From Pseudomonas viridiflava (GTDB lineage Bacteria; Pseudomonadota; Gammaproteobacteria; Pseudomonadales; Pseudomonadaceae): a DNA stretch of 49,966 nucleotides. The translations under genes and the position numbers were made by a program. Under the pieces are notes generated by a model, which saw nothing but the letters and a program-made list of their open reading frames with translations, was not told the origin of the DNA and ran no database searches. Each line of letters starts with the position of its first letter. The first letter of the stretch is position 1. The stretch covers positions 1 through 49,966 of the forward strand of contig NZ_UUON01000023.1 in NCBI RefSeq assembly GCF_900590885.1. The letters run 5' to 3'. Below, piece by piece: positions 1 to 9,218 of the stretch.

Positions 1-3000
1 CGCGGTTCGTGCCCATTGGCAATACGCCTGTCGTCTTGCAACGCATCGATCCAAACGGCGGCCCGCTGGGCGAACCTCTGCACAAAACCATCGGGCCCAG
101 CGGCATTCTGGAAATCACCGAGTGTGATCGCAACCAGCAGTACCGGGTCAACTTCTACCCCAACGTTTCCAAAGAGCATTTCAAGGCGCTGTATGCCTCG
201 TATCAGTCGGTGATCGCACCGCTTGAAGGCTGGCTGCGCAGTGAGTGGAGCGGCACGTTTGAGCCGCTGTGGAAGGATTATTCCGAGGCCAATTTCCTCC
301 AGCGCTACCTGACGTTGCACAAGGCCTACGCCAGTGGGTTTGGCGATGCGCTGTATTCGGTGTGGGACAACCTCAAGCAACTGCTTCAGTGGCTGAGCCA
401 TCCGCTGGAAAACGCGGAAAAGCTCCTGCATTACCTGTCGCAGGCCGAGTTTGAAAAGCTGCTGGCCGTCAGCGCCGAAACCCTCGCCAAAGGCTTGCTG
501 ATACTCAGCGATGAGCCGCTGCTGTTTATTTATGTGGCGGCGATGGTCAGTTGGATGCGTTTGCTGCCACCGCCGTACATGAACAAGCTGCTGGGGGAGA
601 TCAGCGCCGAAGTCTTGATCAATCTGCTGCTTATCCCTGCCACTGCCGGGATGGGTATCGCGGTGCGCATCAGTACGAAAGTGCTGGCGGGGGTCAAGTC
701 GCGCCGGGCGCGAGAGTGGTTGGGGCACGTGGCGGAACAATTCGGAAAATCGCGCCTGGGTACGCATGGTGAGGTGGCGAAGCCGATATTGCTGGGTGGC
801 CCGGCGATGGCGATCAAGACCGTGCCGGCTGCGCAGTTGAAGGCTGGGGAGCAGCTGGTTTCTAACCCGGTGACGGCGGTGCGCAGTAAATCCCGGCAGA
901 CGGTGCTGGTGAGGCAGGAGCCTGTCGACGATGCACCGGCTTCGGGCAAGAACCTGAATGGGGAGGCGGCGAGTTCTGCGGACAAGACGGCTACCAATGG
1001 CTGCCCTGTTTCGATGGTTACTGGCGAAGAATTGCTGACGCTGACTGATGGCACGCTGGACGGGATTTTGCCGTTTGAGTGGACCCGGGTGTATCGCACC
1101 AGTGCGGTGGAGGTGGATTGTGGGTTGGGGTTTGGGTGGAGTCATGCCCTGGCGCAGCGGCTCGCTGTATCTGGTGAGTCGGTGGTGTGGACGGATCATG
1201 AGAATCGACGCACTGAGTTTCCTTTGCCTACGGTATCTCGGCCGGCGATCACTAACAGCCTGGCTGAGGCGGCAATTTATTTGGGAGCTGCGCCCGATGA
1301 ATTAGTGCTGGCGCAAGGGGCACGTTTCTACCACTTCCTCGACGGTACGCTGACTGCCATCAGCGATGCGTATGACAACCGGCTGCGAATTTCCCGGGAC
1401 TACTCCGGGCGCATTGAGCGGTTGGACAACGGTGTCGGGCGCTCGCTGTTCCTGCGCTATGTGGCTGGCCGCATTGTGGCTGTGGACTACGAGATTCAGC
1501 GCGCCAAGGGTTATGAGCCCTTCGAATGGACTACCGAGTTTTGCATTGTTTCCTACGCCTATGACGACCGTGGCCGGTTGGTTTCAGCGACCAATGCCGT
1601 AGGCGAAACCGAAGTTTACCGCTACGACGATCAGCACGTCATTCTGGAGCGTGGGCTGGCCGGTGGCGCGAGTTTCTTTTGGGAATGGGAACGCGCTGGC
1701 AAAGCTGCACGCTGTGTCCGGCATTGGGCCAGCTTCTCGCAGATGGACACGCGCTACACCTGGGACGACAACGGCCGCGTCACCGTGCACAACGCCGATG
1801 GCAGCCAGGAAGTGTATGTCCACGATGACCGCGCACGGCTGGTGCAGCGTATCGACCCGGATGGTGCCGAGCACTTTAAATCCTATGACGCCAAGGGCCG
1901 GTTGACCGTCGAGCAGGACCCGCTGGGTGCGGTGACGGCCTATCAATACGACGACGCCGGACGCTTGGTGGCGCTGTTTCCTGGGGATGACGAGCCGACT
2001 TCCTACGAGCATGACAATGGTTTCGTACGGGTTGTACGCCGTGGTGAGGCGGTCTGGAAATACGAGCGTAATGACCAGGGCGACGTCATCCGCAAGATCG
2101 ATCCTGATGGCCATGTTACCGATTACACCTACGACAAATATGGGCAGTTGATTGGGATTTGGTACCCGGATCACAGTTGCTTGCGGCGGGTGTGGAATGA
2201 GCGTGGGCAGCTCGTTGAGGAACAGCTGCCCAATGGCGGGATCAAGCGTTATCGCTATGACGATCTCGGCCGACAGATTGCGCGCGAGGATGAGTTTGGC
2301 GCCCTGACACAGTATCAGTGGGATGCCGCTGGCCGCCTGTTGAAACTCACCCAACCGGGCGGTGCCACGCGGGAATACAGCTACAACCCCTACGGAAAAA
2401 TCACCGCCGAACGCGATGAATTGGGGCACGTCACCCGCTACGAATATGCCGATGGCTTGCACCTGATCAGCCGCCGCATCAACGCCGATGGCAGCCAGGT
2501 CAGGTACCGCTACGACAATGTTCGGCTGCTGCTCACCGAGATCGAAAATGAAGTCGGCGAAGTCTATGGACTGCAGTACCACCCCAATGGCCTGATCCAG
2601 CAGGAAACCGGGTTCGACGGCCAGCGTACAGCTTACGCCTACGACCTGAATGGCAACCTGCTGGAAAAGACGGAATACGGCGACGAGGGCAGTCAGCTGG
2701 TTACCCGCTACGAGCGCGATCATGCCGGCCGGCTCGTACGAAAAACCCTTCCTGACGACAGCATTGTTGAATATGCCTACGACCGCCAAGGCAATCTCCT
2801 CAGCGTCGACGACAGCCACTGGTTTCTCGCCTACGAGTACGACAGCCAAAACCGACTCACCGCCGAGCACCAAGGCTGGGGCACCTTGCGCTATGGCTAC
2901 GACGCCTGCGGCCAACTGCAACACCTGCGCCTGCCGGACAACAACCGTCTGGTGTTCAATCACGGCAAGGGTGGCCACCTGTCCACCGTCGAGTTGAACG

Positions 3001-4421
3001 GCGAAACACTCACCTCCCACCTGTTCAAATCCGGCCAGGAACAGCAACGCCAACAAGGCCAACTCCTCAGCCACTACCACTACGACGACCAACAGCGCCT
3101 GCACGCCCACGCCATCACCCAGCAGGCCGACACCCTCTACCAACGCCAATACGACTACGACACATCCGGCAACCTCACCCGCCTGCTCGACACCCGCAAA
3201 GGCGAACACAGCTACCACTACGACCCCCTGAACCGCCTCACCCGCGCCGACCACTCCCAGGACGTCCAGGAACGCTTCGCCCACGACCCCGCCGGCAACC
3301 TGCTGATGCAAGACCGCCCCGGCCCCGACATCGTCGCCGCCAACCGCCTGACCATCCAGGGCGACCGCCACTACGACTACGACGCCTACGGCAACCTCAT
3401 CCGCGAACACCGCGGCCGCGGCCACGCGCTAGTCACCGAATACCGCTACGACAGCCAACACCGCCTCATCAGCCTCACCCAACCCAACGGCCAAACCGCC
3501 CGCTACCGCTACGACCCGTTTGGTCGACGCATCAGCAAAACCGTCGACGACATCACCACCGAATTTTTCTGGCAAGGCGACAAGCTAGTTGCCGAACACC
3601 AAGCAGATCGCCACCGCAGCTATATCTACGAACCCGACAGCTTCCGCCCACTGGCCCTACTCGAAGGCTACGGCCCAAAGGAAACCAAACCCTACCACTA
3701 CCAACTCGACCACCTCGGCACGCCCCAGGAACTGACAACGCCCGACGGCGAAATCGTCTGGTCCGCCCATTACCGCGCCTACGGCAAAATAGCCCGCCTC
3801 GACGTAGGAAAAATCGACAACCCGCTGCGATTCCAAGGCCAATACTTCGACCCGGAAAGCGGGCTGCACTACAACCGCCATCGCTACTACAATCCAGATA
3901 TTGGCCGCTACCTGACGCCAGACCCGGTGAAGCTGGCGGGAGGGATTAACGCGTACCAGTACGTGCCTAACCCTACGGGATGGGTTGATCCGCTAGGCTT
4001 GAATGAATGCCCAGGAGGAAATGGGTGTAAACCAACCTACGATGTTGACAGTCCAACGAAGCACGCAAAAGCTGAAGATGGCGAACCAGCGCTACCCGCT
4101 TCCGCGCCAAAACAAGAAAAAATCGTCAGGGTACGACATTACACAAGTAGAGCAGGCTCAAAAGGCATTGAAAAAGATGGAATGATATTGGCCAAAGATA
4201 ACGACAGAGTTTATCTTGAACCTGCAAAAAACAAAGTACTTAGTCCTAAAGAGGCACAAGACAAATATCAAATCAACAGAAACAAAGGTCGAGACTATAT
4301 TGAAATTGACGTACTCGAATCACAGCTAGAGCCTGTGAAAAATCCACGATACAACACCCTGGAGCTAACCGTAAAAGGAAGCCTGACATTAAAAAACCCA
4401 ACATTTACGAGGAGAAAATAA
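1..4421 (+). CDS. Rhs-family polymorphic toxin, 5'-truncated by window edge; HYD1-like ADP-ribosyltransferase tip
   Basis: The frame is already open at the window edge, so the N-terminus is missing; the GTG at 9 is only the first in-frame start codon seen. Residue numbers count from that codon. Two hydrophobic stretches (about 165-225) precede a DUF6531-like segment (NGCPVSMVTGEE, about 330), then many YD repeats of the Rhs shell, closed by RYLTPDPVKLAGGINAYQYV and DPLGL (residues 1327-1331). The shell encapsulates the variable tip that follows. The last ~139 residues are clearly AT-richer, the usual sign of an exchanged toxin tip. They contain VRHYTS (H1377, Y1378) followed by GIEKDGMI and YIEIDV, which resembles HYD1-type ADP-ribosyltransferase toxins (Tox-ART-HYD1); that is pattern recognition, not a search. 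Delivery is probably by a type VI secretion system, but none is in the window. The stop overlaps the next start by one base. Rhs call very sure; toxin class moderate. Confidence 0.93.
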   Translation, partial: RFVPIGNTPVVLQRIDPNGGPLGEPLHKTIGPSGILEITECDRNQQYRVNFYPNVSKEHFKALYASYQSVIAPLEGWLRSEWSGTFEPLWKDYSEANFLQRYLTLHKAYASGFGDALYSVWDNLKQLLQWLSHPLENAEKLLHYLSQAEFEKLLAVSAETLAKGLLILSDEPLLFIYVAAMVSWMRLLPPPYMNKLLGEISAEVLINLLLIPATAGMGIAVRISTKVLAGVKSRRAREWLGHVAEQFGKSRLGTHGEVAKPILLGGPAMAIKTVPAAQLKAGEQLVSNPVTAVRSKSRQTVLVRQEPVDDAPASGKNLNGEAASSADKTATNGCPVSMVTGEELLTLTDGTLDGILPFEWTRVYRTSAVEVDCGLGFGWSHALAQRLAVSGESVVWTDHENRRTEFPLPTVSRPAITNSLAEAAIYLGAAPDELVLAQGARFYHFLDGTLTAISDAYDNRLRISRDYSGRIERLDNGVGRSLFLRYVAGRIVAVDYEIQRAKGYEPFEWTTEFCIVSYAYDDRGRLVSATNAVGETEVYRYDDQHVILERGLAGGASFFWEWERAGKAARCVRHWASFSQMDTRYTWDDNGRVTVHNADGSQEVYVHDDRARLVQRIDPDGAEHFKSYDAKGRLTVEQDPLGAVTAYQYDDAGRLVALFPGDDEPTSYEHDNGFVRVVRRGEAVWKYERNDQGDVIRKIDPDGHVTDYTYDKYGQLIGIWYPDHSCLRRVWNERGQLVEEQLPNGGIKRYRYDDLGRQIAREDEFGALTQYQWDAAGRLLKLTQPGGATREYSYNPYGKITAERDELGHVTRYEYADGLHLISRRINADGSQVRYRYDNVRLLLTEIENEVGEVYGLQYHPNGLIQQETGFDGQRTAYAYDLNGNLLEKTEYGDEGSQLVTRYERDHAGRLVRKTLPDDSIVEYAYDRQGNLLSVDDSHWFLAYEYDSQNRLTAEHQGWGTLRYGYDACGQLQHLRLPDNNRLVFNHGKGGHLSTVELNGETLTSHLFKSGQEQQRQQGQLLSHYHYDDQQRLHAHAITQQADTLYQRQYDYDTSGNLTRLLDTRKGEHSYHYDPLNRLTRADHSQDVQERFAHDPAGNLLMQDRPGPDIVAANRLTIQGDRHYDYDAYGNLIREHRGRGHALVTEYRYDSQHRLISLTQPNGQTARYRYDPFGRRISKTVDDITTEFFWQGDKLVAEHQADRHRSYIYEPDSFRPLALLEGYGPKETKPYHYQLDHLGTPQELTTPDGEIVWSAHYRAYGKIARLDVGKIDNPLRFQGQYFDPESGLHYNRHRYYNPDIGRYLTPDPVKLAGGINAYQYVPNPTGWVDPLGLNECPGGNGCKPTYDVDSPTKHAKAEDGEPALPASAPKQEKIVRVRHYTSRAGSKGIEKDGMILAKDNDRVYLEPAKNKVLSPKEAQDKYQINRNKGRDYIEIDVLESQLEPVKNPRYNTLELTVKGSLTLKNPTFTRRK

Positions 4422-5059
4422 TGCTAGAACAAAATCAAAAAATAACCCTTAGCGGTGAGAAAGCACTAGATGCTCTTAAAGAAATCGAATTCATACTGAT
4501 ATCCCTGCACAACATGGGCAGCTTTTACGCTGAAAAGCCTGGCACATTAGACGAGTATCGGAAAGCGACCACTGACTTTATTGATAACTGTGCAGTTACT
4601 CAGCGCCTGGCAAAAGTCCGCACAATAATTTCCGAACATTTCGACGACTCTCTCGGCGATGATGATATGGATGATACAGAAAGACATTTCTCTGGCTTGG
4701 AGTTCTGGAAACCTGAACGCCCGTTAAATACTATAAAACACGCAACAGAAATACTCGAAATATCGAGAGGAACCATTCAACAAATAACATGCAAGCGCGA
4801 TGAATTATTGGTTGTTTTTACCAACGAGCAAGATGAATTCATACTGATCACTTTTCACGACGCCGTTGCATTTAAAGGAATCAGTGCGATTGGCGCAGAA
4901 CTTTGCGACATCAAGGAAGGCATAGACGTTAATTTTTCGCAAGAAACACAACGCATTGCACCTGTACAAAACAAAAAAATCTACTGCTTCAAATCAAAAA
5001 AGCAAGAAGCAAGTATCTTTACAGTAGTTGCAGACGGGTATAGCACTGAAAGAATATGA
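4421..5059 (+). CDS. Candidate immunity protein for the Rhs tip (unrecognised family)
   Basis: A 212-residue protein of no family I recognise. Its ATG overlaps the rhs stop by one base (TAATG), with a clear ribosome site (ACGAGGAG) inside the rhs 3' end, so translation is coupled to the toxin. No signal peptide or membrane segment is visible, so it should be cytoplasmic. The N-terminal half is predicted helical and acidic (GDDDMDDTE near residue 90). The C-terminal half has alternating hydrophobic strands (ELLVVFTNEQDEFILITFHD). The gene is much AT-richer than the chromosome, like the toxin tip. Position immediately after a toxin tip is the standard place for a cognate immunity gene. That role is inferred from location only. 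Confidence 0.72.
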   Translation: MLEQNQKITLSGEKALDALKEIEFILISLHNMGSFYAEKPGTLDEYRKATTDFIDNCAVTQRLAKVRTIISEHFDDSLGDDDMDDTERHFSGLEFWKPERPLNTIKHATEILEISRGTIQQITCKRDELLVVFTNEQDEFILITFHDAVAFKGISAIGAELCDIKEGIDVNFSQETQRIAPVQNKKIYCFKSKKQEASIFTVVADGYSTERI

Positions 5060-5496
5060 ATGACTATGTAACGGTTAATAATAAAACACCCCACCCAACC
5101 CTAGAGAACCTGATCAATGAGTATTTAGCGCAAGTCAAAAAATCGACAGATCTGCTAGAGCAATCATTTGGAACCAAAAATATTCTGAGACTATGGCGCT
5201 CCAACAAAATCCCGCGAAGAGGCTCAGTCACTGACGACGTAACTTACGAACTGCATGGAATTGGTTGCAGTGTTTACCTGTCTGAAATATGTGTCGATTT
5301 TGATTACGGCCCGGACGACCGAGTGGATGGATTTGACGCTTGGCGACTGTATAGGTACGCGTGTGAAGTACCCCGCCGATTCAAAAAATATACTGACAGA
5401 GAATCTCTGGAGCGTGAATTTGAGGATTACTTAAAAACGGGCAAGGCGCAAAAAATTATCGATTCCATGTCCAACTTGTACTTTATCCAACCTTGA
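5056..5496 (+). CDS. DUF6896-like protein, second gene of the toxin/immunity cassette
   Basis: A 146-residue protein whose ATG overlaps the preceding stop by four bases (ATGA), so it is translationally coupled. The centre reads YELHGIGCSVYLSEICVDFD followed by DGFDAWRLY, which I recognise as resembling the DUF6896 family; this is from memory of the motif. No secretion signal or membrane segment is seen. DUF6896 proteins are often found beside polymorphic toxins, so it may be a second immunity protein, either for this tip or for one displaced earlier. The base composition is AT-rich, like the previous gene. The reading frame stays open from its stop to the ATG of the next gene at 5587. Confidence 0.7.
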   Translation: MNDYVTVNNKTPHPTLENLINEYLAQVKKSTDLLEQSFGTKNILRLWRSNKIPRRGSVTDDVTYELHGIGCSVYLSEICVDFDYGPDDRVDGFDAWRLYRYACEVPRRFKKYTDRESLEREFEDYLKTGKAQKIIDSMSNLYFIQP

Positions 5497-5586
5497 ACGC
5501 TGAAGCCAATCAGGCCCGGCCAAGCGAAGCTCGCGTTTGCCGGGACCAACACAAAAAAAGCGGGAAAAATTTCTGAAGGACGACAA

Positions 5587-5998
5587 ATGACAACGCCGTT
5601 CACAAGACCATCAGATCTTACAATCAATAATTCTAAAAAAGCCAAGGCATTGGCACTGAATGCGCAGTTTGAAGAGGAAGTGACATTACTCATTGAAGAC
5701 ACAATTATAAATTGCTTTGTCAGTTACTGCCCTTATGAAATAGAGATAGGGAATACCTATGATGTGAAACTGACCCTAAATTACGGATGATTACGAGATC
5801 AGTAGAGTTGAGCCAAGGGAGCTACTGATCGAACGTACCGGTCGTGGGTATGCCCATTGTCTGTACGTAGAACTATGCAATGACACCTTTCAGACATTCA
5901 CAACGGTGAATGACGAAGGCGTACATTACGACTATCCTGAATGCAACGGTCACTTTATTAAACTGACAGTTGAAAGAGTTGAGGTTAGCTTCCACTAA
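5587..5998 (+). pseudogene. Frameshifted small gene, possible orphan immunity remnant
   Basis: The first reading frame runs from the ATG at 5587 to a TGA at 5788-5790 (67 codons). From about 5780 a second frame, shifted by +1, is open to a TAA at 5996-5998. It continues in protein-like fashion (DDYEISRVEPRELLIERTGR, then a segment ending VERVEVSFH). The last in-frame stop of the second frame lies at 5777-5779, so the joint must fall between about 5780 and 5788. A single-base indel would restore one protein of about 136 residues. Family not recognised. The AT-rich composition and place downstream of rhs suggest an orphan immunity gene left by an earlier tip exchange. A sequencing error or programmed shift cannot be excluded, though no slippery heptamer is evident. 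Confidence 0.65.
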
Positions 5999-6061
5999 AA
6001 AATTGATAACCAATGCAAATTCACACTAGAGCAGCTAGAGCTCACCTTCAAATCTGACCTT

Positions 6062-6499
6062 TCACCCCCAAGCCACCACCAACAACCCCAACCCCAACAC
6101 CAAACACAACGGCGAATAAAACCACGTATCCAACCTGGCAAACCGCGACCCAGCGACCTTCTTGAAAAACCCCACCAACTCCGAATCCCCAATCGCCCGG
6201 GCAAACATCACCACCGCAATCGCGCTGATCCCCCATTGCAACGCGCCATGGGACACCGCCGAAAAGTACAACCCCGCGCGCAGGCAGACCAGCAGTGCAA
6301 TCGCCACCAGGCCCATAGCCACCAAAAAAGTCCCCAGCGCCGAGGGTTTGAACGCCGGCCGTGGGCCACGGGCGAATTCCCCGGGGAGTTGGGGGATGGC
6401 GGCGAGGCTGCCGAGTTTGCCGCCGGCGGCCCAGTACAGGTGCACCATGCTGATGCAGGTAAAAACCCCGACGATCCATCGTGCGATGACAAAGCTCAT
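6062..6499 (-). CDS. DUF3995 domain membrane protein
   Basis: A 145-residue integral membrane protein. The start (MSFVIARWIVGVFTCIS) is chosen because it opens directly into the first membrane helix and gives the usual DUF3995 length; longer upstream starts would run into the DUF2946 gene on the other strand. About four hydrophobic helices are visible, with the family-like HLYWAAGGKLGSLAAIP after the first. DUF3995 proteins have no established function. The gene is divergent from the DUF2946 gene (93 bases apart) and shares no obvious job with it. GC-rich and typical of the chromosome, so the Rhs-linked AT-rich island ends just before it. Confidence 0.85.
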   Translation of the reverse strand: MSFVIARWIVGVFTCISMVHLYWAAGGKLGSLAAIPQLPGEFARGPRPAFKPSALGTFLVAMGLVAIALLVCLRAGLYFSAVSHGALQWGISAIAVVMFARAIGDSELVGFFKKVAGSRFARLDTWFYSPLCLVLGLGLLVVAWG

Positions 6500-6592
6500 G
6501 GCTGGTTCTCCCTGAAAAGGTGCGAAACAGGATAGTCGCCCTGGGATTTTTTGCAGGCATTTCGTCGGCGGCTGATGGTAAAGTGCCGCCCC

Positions 6593-6982
6593 ATGAAAAT
6601 CGCCCGTGCCGACCGCTCGCTCATTGCCTGGATGCTGTATTGCTGCGTCCTGTTCAATGTGTTCGCCTGCAGCATTGGTCATGGGCAGATGGTGGGGATG
6701 CAGCTCAATGGCATCGGCGGGCAGTTCTGTACCGTGGACCCGCGCACCCAGGCGCCCACGCCGTCCAACTCCACCGACGAGAACCTGCCCACGCTGGCAA
6801 AGGCCTTTGGTTGCCCGCTGTGTTCCACCGGCGGCATGGGCCCAGCACTTAATTCCAGCCTGAATGTGGCGGTACTGCCGCAACCCCACGCGCCGCCGCC
6901 GGCTGTCGTCGCCGCCGCTGACATCCCTGCCCGCTTCACCTGGCCCAGGGCCCATCCCCGCGCCCCGCCCACGCTCGCCTGA
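6593..6982 (+). CDS. DUF2946 family protein
   Basis: A 129-residue protein beginning MKIARADRSLIAWMLYCC, with an N-terminal hydrophobic segment that could be a signal anchor, a CPLC motif near residue 82 and a proline-rich tail. This pattern fits DUF2946, a family of short, Cys/His-containing, membrane-anchored proteins often encoded beside copper- or metal-linked TonB receptors. Here it lies 94 bases upstream of, and in the same direction as, a TonB-dependent receptor, so co-transcription is likely. The metal link is inferred from family context. The start at 6593 is preferred over 6551 because the hydrophobic segment then sits at the N-terminus. Confidence 0.8.
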   Translation: MKIARADRSLIAWMLYCCVLFNVFACSIGHGQMVGMQLNGIGGQFCTVDPRTQAPTPSNSTDENLPTLAKAFGCPLCSTGGMGPALNSSLNVAVLPQPHAPPPAVVAAADIPARFTWPRAHPRAPPTLA

Positions 6983-7076
6983 TCCCTTCGCTTTCTGATC
7001 TGCACCGACCACCGTTTCCGCGAGGAAGTACGGCGGCCGTGCGTTGTTTTCAAGCCAAGTTTTTCAGGATTCAACC

Positions 7077-9203
7077 ATGAAACATTTACCCCTGCTGGCG
7101 GGCCTGTTCGGCTGCCTGCCTGTCTGCGCCTGGGCCATCGATCTGGCCCCCACCACCATTGATGGCGAACAAACCGCCGAGCCCGGCCTGGCCCTGGACC
7201 AATCCAGTGGTGTGGCATCGCGGTTGGGATTGAGCGTGCGGGAAACGCCGGCGTCAGTGGCGATCGCCAATCGCAGCGATATCGAGCGCCATGGCGCCAA
7301 GACCTTCCGCGATGCGGCCAACACCTTGCCCGGCGTCAACGCCAGCGCGCCGCCGGGTTTTGGCGGGTTTGTGTCGTATCGCGGGTTTACCAGCAGCCAG
7401 ATCACCCAGATGTTCAACGGGATCAATGTCGCCACGGGGTTGGCCCGTCCGGTGGACGCCTGGATTTATGACCGGGTGGAACTGGTGGGCGGCCCCTCCT
7501 CGCTGATCAACGGCGCCGGTTCCGTCGGCGGCTCGCTCAACTACGTGACCAAACTGGCCACCCGTGAAGAACAGGCCGCCGAGGGCCAGCTCACCTATGG
7601 CAGCTATGACACGGCCGGCATGGCCTTCGGCGTCAACCACGCGCTGACCGAACCCGGCGCCGACGTGCAGCATTACGCGCGTCTGGATGTGAGCCGCAAT
7701 ACCAACCACAGCTATATCGACCGCGATCAACGCGACGCCTGGAGCCTCGCGTTTTCGCTGCTCAGCGACCTCACCCCCAACCTGTCCCATACCCTGGCGC
7801 TGGAATATCAGGATGAGCATGAAGACAGCCCCTACTGGGGCACGCCGGTGCACAACCCCAAGGCCGGCGAGCTGAAGATCGACAAGCACAACCGTTTCAA
7901 CAATTACAACGTCGCCGATGGCCGCTACGAGCAACGTACGATCTGGGCGCGCTCGATCATCGACTATCGCCTTAACGACAGCACCACACTGAAAAACACC
8001 CTCTACCACCTCGACAGCCAGCGCGATTACCGTAACCTGGAAACCTACCAGTACAACGCCGACAACAGCGCAGTGAACCGCTCCACCGCTTACCAGGTGC
8101 GCCATCAGGGCGAACAAAATGGCAACCAGTTCGAGCTGCGCCACGACGCCAGCCTCTTTGGCTTATCGACCACCTGGTCCGGCGGTTTCGAATACAAGGT
8201 CAACAGCACCACCAACACGCCACTGAATGTAGCGGGCAACAGCACGGTGGACCCGAACAACTTCGACCCCGGCCACTTCTACGACATCCCGCGCACCCGG
8301 GAAAACTTTGGCAAGGACAAGACCAGCGAGGTCACCACCAAAGCCTTGTTCGTGGAGAACCGCCTGGGCCTCACCGATAAACTCTCGCTGCTGACCGGGC
8401 TGCGCTACGACGCCATCGATCTGGATGTGACCAACCACCGCGTGGTCACCGCCACCAACCCACGGCACTTCAAGCGCAGTTGGGAACCGCTGACCGGCCG
8501 CGTGGGCCTGACGTACCAGTTCGTCCCCTCGGCCAATGTGTATGTGCAATACAGCACCGCCGCCGAACAACCGAGTACCACCACCCAAGTCTTGGATGTG
8601 TCGACCGGCAAGCAATGGGAAGTCGGCAGCAAGTTCGATTACCTCGATGGCCGCGGCTCTGCCACCGTGGCCGCCTACAAAATCGAGCGCAAGGACTTTG
8701 CCGTCACTGACCCGCTGGATCCCACCAGCAGCATTGCGGTGGGCGCTCAGTCTTCCAAGGGTATCGAGCTGGCCAGCTCGTTGCGAATCACGCCAAGGCT
8801 ATTGGCAGAAGGCAACGTTGCCTGGGTGGATGCCGAGTACGACGAGTTCAACGAGAAGACCGCCAGCGGCGCCGTGGTGTCGCGCAAGGGCAATACGCCG
8901 ACCAACGTCCCCAAACGCGTCGGCAACCTGTGGCTGACCTATGACTTTGCCGAGGACTGGCAAGGCGGCGTGGATGTGCGGTATGTGGCGCAGGTGTATG
9001 CGGACAACGCCAATACCCAGACGGTACCGGCCTACACGCTGTTCGGAACCTTCGTGCGCTATAAGGTGGACGCGCACACCTCGGTGACCGGCCGGGTTCG
9101 CAACCTGACGAATGAGGTGTATGCCGAGTTTGCGCATGTGTCGCCAGCGTATTACCTGGGTTCTCCAAGAACCTTCGAGCTGGCTATACAAACCCGGTTC
9201 TAA
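7077..9203 (+). CDS. TonB-dependent outer-membrane receptor
   Basis: A 708-residue outer-membrane receptor. The start at 7077 gives a clean signal peptide (MKHLPLLAGLFGCLPVCAWA). The plug follows, with RLGLSVRETPASVAI and GGFVSYRGFTSSQ, then VELVGGPSSLINGAGSVGG, typical of siderophore-type TonB receptors. The barrel ends with YYLGSPRTFELAIQTRF, a proper C-terminal aromatic signature. Such receptors import ferric siderophores or other metal complexes using TonB energy. The substrate cannot be told from the sequence. The upstream DUF2946 gene hints at copper or another metal, but the plug is of the siderophore type. No Fur box was recognised in the 94-base gap. Confidence 0.93.
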   Translation: MKHLPLLAGLFGCLPVCAWAIDLAPTTIDGEQTAEPGLALDQSSGVASRLGLSVRETPASVAIANRSDIERHGAKTFRDAANTLPGVNASAPPGFGGFVSYRGFTSSQITQMFNGINVATGLARPVDAWIYDRVELVGGPSSLINGAGSVGGSLNYVTKLATREEQAAEGQLTYGSYDTAGMAFGVNHALTEPGADVQHYARLDVSRNTNHSYIDRDQRDAWSLAFSLLSDLTPNLSHTLALEYQDEHEDSPYWGTPVHNPKAGELKIDKHNRFNNYNVADGRYEQRTIWARSIIDYRLNDSTTLKNTLYHLDSQRDYRNLETYQYNADNSAVNRSTAYQVRHQGEQNGNQFELRHDASLFGLSTTWSGGFEYKVNSTTNTPLNVAGNSTVDPNNFDPGHFYDIPRTRENFGKDKTSEVTTKALFVENRLGLTDKLSLLTGLRYDAIDLDVTNHRVVTATNPRHFKRSWEPLTGRVGLTYQFVPSANVYVQYSTAAEQPSTTTQVLDVSTGKQWEVGSKFDYLDGRGSATVAAYKIERKDFAVTDPLDPTSSIAVGAQSSKGIELASSLRITPRLLAEGNVAWVDAEYDEFNEKTASGAVVSRKGNTPTNVPKRVGNLWLTYDFAEDWQGGVDVRYVAQVYADNANTQTVPAYTLFGTFVRYKVDAHTSVTGRVRNLTNEVYAEFAHVSPAYYLGSPRTFELAIQTRF

Positions 9204-9218
9204 GGCAGGATGGAGCGG

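Noticed and set aside
1584..3425. A 613-codon minus-strand frame inside rhs
   Set aside because: Its valine/alanine-rich repetitive translation mirrors the YD repeats read backwards. No ribosome site or family.
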